Source of the DNA: Oceaniferula spumae | GTDB lineage: Bacteria; Verrucomicrobiota; Verrucomicrobiia; Verrucomicrobiales; Akkermansiaceae | Direction of reading: 5' to 3' | DNA length: 64,000 nucleotides | Assembly (NCBI RefSeq): GCF_042849255.1 | Contig: NZ_AP026866.1 | Location: 2,542,001 to 2,606,000 of the forward strand | Shown here: positions 26,753 to 34,271 of the stretch, piece by piece | How the letters are laid out: the number at the start of each line of letters is the position of its first letter | How positions within the stretch are numbered: position 1 is the stretch's first letter | Position numbers and translations under genes: made by a program | The notes under the pieces: model-generated | Database searches by the model: none | What the model was told of the DNA's origin: nothing | What the model saw: the letters and a program-made list of their open reading frames with translations, nothing else

Positions 26753-27502
26753 TCACTCCGTCTCGATCGTCATGCTGGCGGAATTGGGATCGCCGCCCAG
26801 GCTTTTGCGATAGCGTGTGAGCTGCGCCTCCGTCAACACGGAGGACATCAGCTGCACTTTGCGGTCGATTTTCTGCTGGCGCTGTGCGTTGACTCTAAGT
26901 GACATCGATTGCGGATCTCCGCTGGTGTCGGCGGCGTGAATCGGATGGCTTTTGAACATCTCGCTCATATCTCGATCGGACATATCCATGCGTATGCCCT
27001 GCGCCCGCATCACTTCGCGTGCCACCAGATCGGCATCGCTGCGGCTGGCGATCTTGTTTTCCGCATCTTCGGCCAGCACCGCGTAGGCGGCGTCTCGCTG
27101 TTCTTGGGTCAGATCCAAGGTGTCCTGAAGTTTGGCGAGGTTCTTCAGCGCAGCGGATTCTATTTGGCTCGTCCGCTTTCTTTCCTGCATCGCCTTCATC
27201 CCCTCCAGCTGCCCTGTAGTGAGATAGGCTTTCATGTGGTCGCTCAGACCGTCTCCGCGGATGGCGGCGGCCATTTCCTTCATCTTGGGGGAATCGATTT
27301 CCAGGTCGTTCAGCGCCTCCATGTCGATCTTGCCAAGTTGCTCGGCATAGTAGGCACGCATGGCTTTTTCCTGACTGGCATTGAGGCTCAGGTCATCGAC
27401 CATCTTGGCGACTCTGGCATCGAATTGCTTGCGGAAACCATTCATCGCCCTCGCGTTCCACTGCTTCTGGGCTGACAATGTGACGAAATAGTCATGATGC
27501 AA
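26753..27502 (-). CDS. Helical Spy/CpxP-like protein with missing N-terminal signal
   Basis: An open frame of 249 residues, with the first start a TTG at 27502. The sequence is all-helical with LTxxQ-like repeats: LSLNASQEKAMRAYYAEQL, LDLTQEQRDAAYAVLAE and LTEAQLTRYRKSLGG, similar to Spy/CpxP-type periplasmic proteins and other Verrucomicrobial proteins of that kind. The reading frame stays open upstream to 27550 without ATG, GTG or TTG and no signal peptide appears, so the 5' end may have been lost by deletion or frameshift. ATG 27439 (MNGFRKQFDARVAK) is another possible start. It could be a decayed gene. The function is unknown. Confidence 0.6.
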   Translation of the reverse strand: MHHDYFVTLSAQKQWNARAMNGFRKQFDARVAKMVDDLSLNASQEKAMRAYYAEQLGKIDMEALNDLEIDSPKMKEMAAAIRGDGLSDHMKAYLTTGQLEGMKAMQERKRTSQIESAALKNLAKLQDTLDLTQEQRDAAYAVLAEDAENKIASRSDADLVAREVMRAQGIRMDMSDRDMSEMFKSHPIHAADTSGDPQSMSLRVNAQRQQKIDRKVQLMSSVLTEAQLTRYRKSLGGDPNSASMTIETE

Positions 27503-27663
27503 TTTTGCGAATCGATCATTGAAAAGATAATACTGAAGTGTGGATTCTTAGAGCAAACGAATCCGCCACCTCTTGATTTGATCGAAAAGTCGATCAATGA
27601 TATTGGGAATTATCAGACTGAAATGATTGAATTATTCACCAAAAAATCTGGCGCCATCAGCTT

Positions 27664-28683
27664 ATGAAAAAACCACTTATCAGCATTGTTGTTCTCGTCA
27701 TTGCCCTTGGAGCGGCATGGCTTCTTTTCGGAAATAATGATAATGACGAAGGCTCAGGGGAAACACAGACCGTGGAAGAGAAAACCGTCAGACCCGCCTC
27801 GCGCAAGTCCGCTGCGGCCGAGACCAAGCCGCAGCCTGCTCCGGAGGAAACCAGACCCCCCCAGCGAGATACAGCCGCCGATAAACCGGGAACAACTGCC
27901 GAACCTCTCTCCATGGCTGCCGAGATCGCTGCGCTCAAAGGGCAGAACAATCAGGTGATTATGGGGAAAATGGCAGAGCTGGCCAATAAATACGCCATCG
28001 ATCCGGCCACCAGAGAGGCATTCATGGATGCTGTGGTAGCCACGAATGATGATACCCTTCTCTCCCATGCCGCCTCATCCATCGTCAGGACCCTGAAAAG
28101 ACATGATCCGGAGAAAGCCATGGATTTCCTGGACACCGATTACCCACCACTCGGCGATCACGAGATCAAGAGTGAACGTCACATGATCGCCATCAACTGG
28201 GTTGAAAAAAAGCCGAAGGATCTCATGAACTACATGGTGAAAGCCAAGGAAGAAGGAAAAGTGGGAAGCCGAGACATGGCCTTCATGATAGCGCAGTGGG
28301 TCAAAAAGGACGAGGACGCAGCCATTCAGTGGCTTGAGGCCAGCGACTGGAAACATGCGGATGACAACATGGTCACCCAAGCCGGTCAGCGTGTCGAAGG
28401 AGAGCGTGCGGCACTCTGGTTCAGCCAGATTCACGACGATAAAAAACGCCACGATAACTACCTGCACCTCTACACCAACTGGCAGAAGAAAGATCCGGAA
28501 GCTGCCAGCGCATGGGTAAACAACCTGCCTGCCGAAGACCGGGCCATGGTCATGGAGCTGGGAGCCAAAAAAGTCGCGGAAAACAAAGCGATCCGGGAAA
28601 AATACGCCCGTGAAGCGAGAGAGAAAAAAGAGAAATACGCAAGGAAAATGGAGGAGTGGCGGAAAAACCGGAAGAGCCGATGA
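27664..28683 (+). CDS. Membrane-anchored protein with helical repeats, unknown
   Basis: 339 residues with an N-terminal anchor (MKKPLISIVVLVIALGAAWL). A charged, Pro/Glu-rich linker (about residues 25-80) follows, then repeated helical units: DPEKAMDFLDTDYPPLG, DEDAAIQWLEASDWKH and DPEAASAWVNNLPAED, about 80 residues apart. Repeats of this DPEAALxW kind are common in secreted Verrucomicrobial proteins of unknown role. The C-terminus is a strongly charged coiled stretch (about residues 300-339, many Glu, Lys, Arg). It is divergent from the helical gene upstream, with a 160-base gap. No enzyme motif is visible. Confidence 0.75.
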   Translation: MKKPLISIVVLVIALGAAWLLFGNNDNDEGSGETQTVEEKTVRPASRKSAAAETKPQPAPEETRPPQRDTAADKPGTTAEPLSMAAEIAALKGQNNQVIMGKMAELANKYAIDPATREAFMDAVVATNDDTLLSHAASSIVRTLKRHDPEKAMDFLDTDYPPLGDHEIKSERHMIAINWVEKKPKDLMNYMVKAKEEGKVGSRDMAFMIAQWVKKDEDAAIQWLEASDWKHADDNMVTQAGQRVEGERAALWFSQIHDDKKRHDNYLHLYTNWQKKDPEAASAWVNNLPAEDRAMVMELGAKKVAENKAIREKYAREAREKKEKYARKMEEWRKNRKSR

Positions 28684-28765
28684 TTGGTTTCCCTATGGCC
28701 ATCACCCTCCTGTTGTAGGCCAGACCAGCCAGACTGCACGCAGGTGAGTTCGGGCAATTACTACG

Positions 28766-28810
28766 CAAAAAAACCAGCATACCACTGGGGCATGCTGGTT
28801 GAAATTTTTG
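28766..28810. terminator. Bidirectional terminator
   Basis: AACCAGCAT at 28772-28780 pairs with ATGCTGGTT at 28792-28800, flanked by an A-run before and GAAATTTTTG after. It lies between the convergent genes ending at 28683 and 28824. Confidence 0.8.
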
Positions 28811-28823
28811 TCTGAACGTAAGC

Positions 28824-29456
28824 TTACTTGCGGCGTCGCATGATAAGCGCGAGGCCACCGAGGCCTAGAAGGGCGGCAGAGGATGGCTCAGGAACGGCGT
28901 CGCCTTGGAAACGAAGCTCGTTTCCACCAGTTGGATCATTATTACCGCCATTCGGAGCCTCGTCGAATTCGATATAGAAATATCGTCCGGTGATGGCACT
29001 AGAAAGCGCATAGTTGGTAAAGGCAGGACCAGCGGTAGTGAAGTTCAAATTAACAGTGGCATCGGGAGCACCTGCTGGTGTTGCTAAAGTAAATGCGGTA
29101 GTCGAACTTGCCCAGATGCGCGCAGTTTGATTTTTATCTCTGTCCTGAGATGCAAATTGACGTTGCCCGTATACCAAGTCAGTGATTATGTAAACTTGAT
29201 CAAGTTCGAACTCGAGACGAGGTCCATCAGGGGCTGTTCCATTCGCTGCTGCCCATGCACCACCTGCGTCACCGACTCCAGGATTAAAACCAACTGTGTA
29301 ATTTTGATTGAAGAGGTTGGACACCTCTAAATTGGCGTTAAATCCAGGGCTGCCCGTGATACTGGTATAAAGTGAACCATCTTGGGAAATGATCGCGGCA
29401 TTCGCTGTGGTGGCAGCAAAACCGCCGATTAAGAGTGTGGATAGGAGTGTTTTCAT
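28824..29456 (-). CDS. PEP-CTERM protein, discoidin-like body
   Basis: A 210-residue protein with the signal peptide MKTLLSTLLIGGFAATTANA. Residues 25-180 resemble an F5/8 type C-like carbohydrate-binding domain: GAWAAANGTAPDGPRLEFEL, then VYIITDLVYGQRQF and YFYIEFDEAPNGGNND. The tail is PEPSSAALLGLGGLALIM and RRRK. It probably binds a glycan at the surface, an inference from the fold. The next PEP-CTERM gene upstream on the same strand ends 66 bases away, with no obvious terminator in between. Confidence 0.85.
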   Translation of the reverse strand: MKTLLSTLLIGGFAATTANAAIISQDGSLYTSITGSPGFNANLEVSNLFNQNYTVGFNPGVGDAGGAWAAANGTAPDGPRLEFELDQVYIITDLVYGQRQFASQDRDKNQTARIWASSTTAFTLATPAGAPDATVNLNFTTAGPAFTNYALSSAITGRYFYIEFDEAPNGGNNDPTGGNELRFQGDAVPEPSSAALLGLGGLALIMRRRK

Positions 29457-29522
29457 AATAGAGTTTGGTAGCGTGTGTTTAGATTGTCATCGTCATTGAG
29501 GCAAAAATATCATCAAACGTGA

Positions 29523-30320
29523 TTAACGACGGCGGCGTAAGATGAGCGCAAGGCCACCGAGACCAAGAAGAGCCGTGGAAGATGGTTCTGGAACGGCTGT
29601 GATCACAATGTTGTCGTATTGGTTGGAAGTAGAGCCTGATCTGAGGTAAAGGCCGGTCCAATTAGCTGGATCGTCGATATTCCCACCGAGATCTGCTCCC
29701 GTGAATGTCGCCACCGTAGAGTAAACACCGTCACCGGCGGCAACTCCAGAAACGCCTCTTTGATCTGTGCTTCTGCTGGATTGAAAAGTGCCAGAACTAG
29801 TGGTGAAATCATATGTGATGCGAAAATCAAAAAATTTGTGCCCGCCATCAACAGCATCTTCTCCTGAAATATTGCCGCTAAAAAAATCGCCACCAGTTTG
29901 ATTGCGAATTCTGAATCCGCTTCCAGCTGTTCCAAATTGACCAAATGCTGAAGAGTTATCCGCGCCAGCAGTAAGGACAAAGAGTGCACCAAATGTTGCG
30001 CCAGATCTAGCACGGGTAACAAAATCAACGGTAACTGATGTCGTTCCGGCAGGAAGACTGTAGGCGTTAAAGTTTGCACTCGCTCCGTCAGTCCCGTCAC
30101 CGGTAACCACGCCTGTTGTAGTCACTAGGAGTCCATCGCCAATGTTGTCATCCCATGGTAAGTCTTCAGGGGCTCCATTAAGGCGGTTGCTACTTCCGGG
30201 AGTGATAAATGAGGTGAAGTCTTCCGAGTAAACGACGGTCGCTGCGCTGGTAAAGCCAGTTGTCGCTGCCGTGATTGCGAGGCAGCCGGTCAAGGGGGTG
30301 GATAGTATTTTTTTCATCAT
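29523..30320 (-). CDS. PEP-CTERM sorted secreted protein
   Basis: 265 residues from ATG 30320 (a second ATG follows at 30317); the frame is open to 30380 but only with unlikely sequence. The signal peptide is MMKKILSTPLTGCLAITAAT. The body is a beta-rich, Asn/Ser/Thr-rich LamG-like domain: TVDFVTRARSGATFGALFVL, GSGFRIRNQTGGDFFSGN, then ADLGGNIDDPANWTGLYLRS. It ends with PEPSSTALLGLGGLAL and RRRR. The divergent sigma-factor gene starts 190 bases away. Three TTTTCGCA-type elements lie in the shared upstream region. Confidence 0.85.
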   Translation of the reverse strand: MMKKILSTPLTGCLAITAATTGFTSAATVVYSEDFTSFITPGSSNRLNGAPEDLPWDDNIGDGLLVTTTGVVTGDGTDGASANFNAYSLPAGTTSVTVDFVTRARSGATFGALFVLTAGADNSSAFGQFGTAGSGFRIRNQTGGDFFSGNISGEDAVDGGHKFFDFRITYDFTTSSGTFQSSRSTDQRGVSGVAAGDGVYSTVATFTGADLGGNIDDPANWTGLYLRSGSTSNQYDNIVITAVPEPSSTALLGLGGLALILRRRR

Positions 30321-30407
30321 GGAACTGTGTGTCGGGGGATTGCTTAATGATCTAGAGTAGATGGTCAAACACATCCCCATTCTAATGGATCAGCCTCGCA
30401 ATCCTAC

Positions 30408-30480
30408 TTTCGCAAAAAAAGTTCCACTTTCTGCAAAAAACATTCATTTTCACATATATCGCAACTTCTTATGCGAAAAC
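30408..30480. promoter_or_regulatory. Cluster of TTTTCGCANAAAA-type elements
   Basis: CTTTCGCAAAAAAA (30407-30420) and CTTTCTGCAAAAAAC (30427-30441) are spaced 20 bases apart, about two helix turns, with a matching ACTTTC start. A reverse copy CTTATGCGAAAAC lies at 30468-30480. All lie between the divergent PEP-CTERM gene (start 30320) and the ECF sigma gene (start 30510), so they could control either or both. Confidence 0.45.
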
Positions 30481-30509
30481 TAACACCTCGAACTGATACC
30501 AAGTAACCA

Positions 30510-31097
30510 ATGAACACTCCTGAAGATAGTGCGCCAGCCAAGGACTCGCCTGCAAATCATGACGATCTCGCCGGCACCTTCGCGGTTCTCATGATGAAGA
30601 ACCGCGATGCCCTCTCGCGCTATCTGTTTTCCCTCCACCCGATCACCGATGAGGTCGATGACCTGCTCCAGAACACCGCTCTGACGCTGTGGAAAAAAAT
30701 CGATGATTACGATCAGACTCGCGATTTCCTCCCATGGGCACTGCGTTTTGCCTATTTTGAAGTTCTGAGATGGCGCAAACACATGCGCAAAAGACGCTTC
30801 GTCCTATCTGATGAACTGGTCAGCCAGCTCAGTGACTCCGCCAGTACCGCTGAAGACCTCGAGACCGCACGATTTCAGGCCCTGCATGATTGCTTGGCAA
30901 AATTACCCAGCACACAGCGTCAGGTGGTCGATCAGCGCTACACCTCCCAAGGCACGCTCAAGGCCCTGGCTGAAAAGTTAGGCGTCTCCATTCACAAGGT
31001 TTACCACACGCTCGACGATGCCCGTGATGCTCTTGCCACCTGCGTCGAACGCAAACTCATCCGCGAGGGCTACGAAATTAACCAAGCCAGCAAATGA
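30510..31097 (+). CDS. ECF-type RNA polymerase sigma factor
   Basis: A 195-residue sigma-70 family factor of the Rhodopirellula/Verrucomicrobium kind. Region 2 is clear (residues about 28-95: ALSRYLFSLHPITDEVDDLL, then DFLPWALRFAYFEVLRWR for promoter melting). Region 4 has LPSTQRQVVDQRYTSQGTL and LAEKLGVSIHKVYHTLDDA, a helix-turn-helix for the -35 box. Its stop overlaps the ATG of the FecR/LamG gene (31094-31097), so it is coupled to its likely membrane regulator. In this group such factors switch on secreted sulfatases and polysaccharide enzymes; the downstream sulfatase gene fits that. Confidence 0.9.
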   Translation: MNTPEDSAPAKDSPANHDDLAGTFAVLMMKNRDALSRYLFSLHPITDEVDDLLQNTALTLWKKIDDYDQTRDFLPWALRFAYFEVLRWRKHMRKRRFVLSDELVSQLSDSASTAEDLETARFQALHDCLAKLPSTQRQVVDQRYTSQGTLKALAEKLGVSIHKVYHTLDDARDALATCVERKLIREGYEINQASK

Positions 31098-32716
31098 ACC
31101 GCGAAACACGCAAAGAACTCTCGTCTCTGCTGTCTGCTGTGGTGGACGGTTACATCGATGAAGCAGGCGGTAAACGCCTGAATGAGCTGTTGGATAACAA
31201 TCCACAGGCACAGGCATACTACCATCACTACATCGCAGTGCACTGCCACCTGGAGGACCTTCAGGAAAAGCAGGACACCTCCACACTCGCCAAGCCGCAA
31301 GCTGGCTCCAAGGTGAATTACTGGCTAGCCGCCGCCGCATGCCTCGCCATGTTCTGCGGTCTCTGGTTTTTTGCGAAAAGCCTCAACGGCCCCACTCAGA
31401 GCAACGTTGTCTCTCAGCCAAAACTACACACTTCAGGTAAAATCATTGCTGTCATCGGCAACGCGGAAGATGCCGAATGGGACATTGAAAACCTCAGGCC
31501 CATCCAAGGCACAGCTCTTGGCGAGGGACTGGTTCATCTGACCCAAGGACGTATTCGTCTCGATTTCCCCGCCGGTGAAAAAGTCACCATCGCCGCCCCC
31601 GCGCTTTTTAACATCAAAGACAACAACCTGCTACAGCTACAGAAAGGTGAACTCTTCGCCTCTGTGCCCGAGGCCGGCCGCGGCTTTACCGTCATCATGC
31701 CTAACGGTGCTGTCGTCGATCTCGGCACGGAATTTGCCATCAAGGTGCAAGAGAACGGAGAGAACTACGTGAAAGTCATCAAAGGACTCGTCGTAGCCTC
31801 GTCGACCAACTCCAAAGGCAACACCACTTGGGAAGAAACTCTCAACATCGGTGACGAAGTCTCCGTTCAGCGCGAGACACCATTGGAAAGAAAAACGGCT
31901 CAGCATAAGTACATCGATCCCCTGCCTGACGTGATTCCCGCTCTGACTCTCTCACCCGACTACCGCGAGAGCGTCAAGAAATCACGCCCGATCAGCTACT
32001 GGGAGTTCGACTCCGCCACACCTGAGGGAATGGTCACCGACACCGTGGGCAACAATCCCATGCAGCTCGGCCTCAATGCCGTGATTCATACCTCTGAATA
32101 CGGTGGGCACCTACGGCTCGACCACGATCAAAATCAGGGTTACGCCAAAGCGCAAAACAGCATCGCTGGAGTCAATACCGATTCCGGATTCAGTTTGGAA
32201 ATGTGGGCGTATTCGAATTTGGTCGACTGGCAGTCTCTGGCCCTCGTTTCCCCTGATGCCCCCTTGCCTCCAGAGGCAGCCAAGCGCAACTTGAAGCACG
32301 CACCTCAGATCATACTCCTTGAGCGCGCTGGTCGTTCGGGCAGCTCCCGTCATCACATCCATCCGGATTTCGCCCTAAGATCAGTCTATCGCTCACCGGC
32401 AGCTTACGGGGGAGGGGCCAATATTTATACGGAGAACTCTCACCTCATTCACAAGTGGCAACACATCGTCATTGTTAGAAACCAGGATGCTTTTCAAACT
32501 TACGTCAATGGCAAGCTGGCCGCCGAGGAACGCATCCATTTCAAGTCTGACGAAAGTAACTATGACCTGCTTCTGGGCAGGCTTCATACTTTCGCAAAAC
32601 AGGGAGACGCCCGCCAATGGTCAGGTGCTATCGATGAAGTTTCACTCTATGATCGCTCGCTAACTCCTGCCGAAGTTCTCGAGCATTACCGCGCAAGTAA
32701 CGCTGAAAATAAATAG
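31094..32716 (+). CDS. FecR-domain membrane protein with LamG-like C-terminus (sigma regulator)
   Basis: 540 residues. The cytoplasmic N-terminus (LSSLLSAVVDGYIDEAGG) is of the kind that binds an ECF sigma factor. A membrane helix at about residues 78-96 (NYWLAAAACLAMFCGLWFF) follows. A FecR domain covers about residues 115-250, with LVHLTQGRIRLDFPAGE and NGAVVDLGTEFAIKVQE. Residues 300-530 form a LamG/concanavalin-like domain: ISYWEFDSATPEG, SGFSLEMWAYSN, and IDEVSLYDRSLTPAEVLEHY. Such proteins join sigma-factor control to sensing of an extracellular glycan. It is translationally coupled to the sigma gene and is followed by the sulfatase gene after 26 bases. Confidence 0.85.
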   Translation: MNRETRKELSSLLSAVVDGYIDEAGGKRLNELLDNNPQAQAYYHHYIAVHCHLEDLQEKQDTSTLAKPQAGSKVNYWLAAAACLAMFCGLWFFAKSLNGPTQSNVVSQPKLHTSGKIIAVIGNAEDAEWDIENLRPIQGTALGEGLVHLTQGRIRLDFPAGEKVTIAAPALFNIKDNNLLQLQKGELFASVPEAGRGFTVIMPNGAVVDLGTEFAIKVQENGENYVKVIKGLVVASSTNSKGNTTWEETLNIGDEVSVQRETPLERKTAQHKYIDPLPDVIPALTLSPDYRESVKKSRPISYWEFDSATPEGMVTDTVGNNPMQLGLNAVIHTSEYGGHLRLDHDQNQGYAKAQNSIAGVNTDSGFSLEMWAYSNLVDWQSLALVSPDAPLPPEAAKRNLKHAPQIILLERAGRSGSSRHHIHPDFALRSVYRSPAAYGGGANIYTENSHLIHKWQHIVIVRNQDAFQTYVNGKLAAEERIHFKSDESNYDLLLGRLHTFAKQGDARQWSGAIDEVSLYDRSLTPAEVLEHYRASNAENK

Positions 32717-32742
32717 CCTCAAACTCATCACTTATTTTCGCG

Positions 32743-34239
32743 ATGCGCATCCTTCTTACACTTATTCTCACCTGCCTGATCTCCCACGCTGCGGAAAAAC
32801 CCAACGTCATCATCATCTATGCGGATGATTTAGGTTACGGCGATTTTTCCTGCTACGGCGCCACCGGATTCAAGACACCGAACTGCGATAAGCTCGCCGA
32901 GCAGGGGATCAAATTTACTGATGCCCACTCCCCTTCCGCCGTCTGCACACCCTCGCGCTACGGACTACTAACAGGTCGCTACGCCTGGCGCACATGGATG
33001 AAAAACTGGGTGCTTCAGGAGCATATGCCACTGCTCATCGACTCCGAGCGCTTCACTCTGCCAAAGCTTTTCAAACAACAAGGCTACACCACCGGCTGCA
33101 TCGGCAAGTGGCATCTGGGCTGGGGAACAAAGCGCCATGAAGATCTCTCCAAGCCGGTTACACCCGGGCCAAACGAAGTCGGCTTCGACTACTTCTTTGG
33201 GCCGCCGCACTCCCATAACTCCGCACCAGCCTACCAAGTCTTTGTCCGTAACAATAAAGTCGATGGCATCAAAGAAGGTGAAAATTTCAAAGATCCCAAG
33301 GTCATCAAACGCCTCAAGCGCTCGCTGCCCGACACCGCCACCGAGCTCTCTAAAGAAGCCGTCAGGTGGATCACCGAGCACAAGGACGAGCCGTTTTTTC
33401 TCTACTACCCCACCACCAACATCCACTTCCCCCTGACTCCCGCAAAGCGCTTCCAAGGTAAAACCAAAACCGGAAAATATGGCGACTTTGTTTATGAGTT
33501 CGATTGGGCTGTGGGCGAAATTCTCAACACCCTCGACAAGCTCAAGCTCAGCGATAACACCATCGTCATTCTCAGCAGCGACAACGGCGGCGAGCCTTAC
33601 ACAGTGCCCATCAAAGGCAACAACGGCAAGAATCCCCACCGCCCTAACAGCAACTTCCGTGGAAAAAAAGCCTCCATTTACGAAGCTGGCCACCGCATCC
33701 CATTCATCGTCCGCTGGCCAGGAAAAGTGAAACCTAACAGCACCAGTGCGGAGACCATCTGCCACACCGATCTGCTCGCCACCTTCGCCGCCCACTTCGG
33801 AACCACGCTCCCTAACAACGCAGCGGAAGATTCCTACAACATCCTCCCAGCCATCCTGGCCAAGCCCTACCAAAGCCCCATCCGCGAGGCAACTGTGCAC
33901 CACTCCGTCAGCGGCATGTTCGCCATCCGCAAGGGCGACTGGAAGCTCATCGAAGGCAACACTGATGGCCGACGCAATCCGGCATCCATGCATGCCTGGA
34001 ACAATGCCGGCGGCCTTCCCATTATCGATGAGAAAACCGGCGAGATCCTCCTGCTCGACTACGCCAACATCCGCGACTTCGACCAGAAAAACCCCATTTA
34101 CCAACTCTACAATCTGAAAACTGATCCACAGGAAAAAGACAACCTCGCGAAGTCCCAGCCTGAAAAAGTCAAGGAACTCGCAAACCTGTTAGAGAAATAT
34201 CGTAACTCAGGACGCAGCACACCACTGATAGAAAAATAA
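32743..34239 (+). CDS. Secreted sulfatase (formylglycine type)
   Basis: 498 residues with a signal peptide ending near HAAE. NVIIIYADDLGYGD gives the metal-binding Asp pair at residues 28-29. CTPSR at residues 68-72 is the sulfatase signature; its Cys is converted to formylglycine by an FGE or AtsB-type enzyme, not seen in this window. VILSSDNGGE provides further metal ligands and CIGKWHLGW is conserved in the S1 family. The domain of the arylsulfatase/choline-sulfatase class covers almost the whole length. It lies 26 bases after the FecR/LamG gene. The substrate is probably a sulfated polysaccharide because a PL8-type lyase gene follows; this is inference. Confidence 0.95.
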   Translation: MRILLTLILTCLISHAAEKPNVIIIYADDLGYGDFSCYGATGFKTPNCDKLAEQGIKFTDAHSPSAVCTPSRYGLLTGRYAWRTWMKNWVLQEHMPLLIDSERFTLPKLFKQQGYTTGCIGKWHLGWGTKRHEDLSKPVTPGPNEVGFDYFFGPPHSHNSAPAYQVFVRNNKVDGIKEGENFKDPKVIKRLKRSLPDTATELSKEAVRWITEHKDEPFFLYYPTTNIHFPLTPAKRFQGKTKTGKYGDFVYEFDWAVGEILNTLDKLKLSDNTIVILSSDNGGEPYTVPIKGNNGKNPHRPNSNFRGKKASIYEAGHRIPFIVRWPGKVKPNSTSAETICHTDLLATFAAHFGTTLPNNAAEDSYNILPAILAKPYQSPIREATVHHSVSGMFAIRKGDWKLIEGNTDGRRNPASMHAWNNAGGLPIIDEKTGEILLLDYANIRDFDQKNPIYQLYNLKTDPQEKDNLAKSQPEKVKELANLLEKYRNSGRSTPLIEK

Positions 34240-34271
34240 TAAGTGCGGTCTGCGGTTTAGGACACCCTATT

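Noticed and set aside
32968..34104. A 378-codon minus frame antisense to the sulfatase
   Set aside because: The sulfatase on the plus strand is certain; the antisense frame follows from its codon bias.
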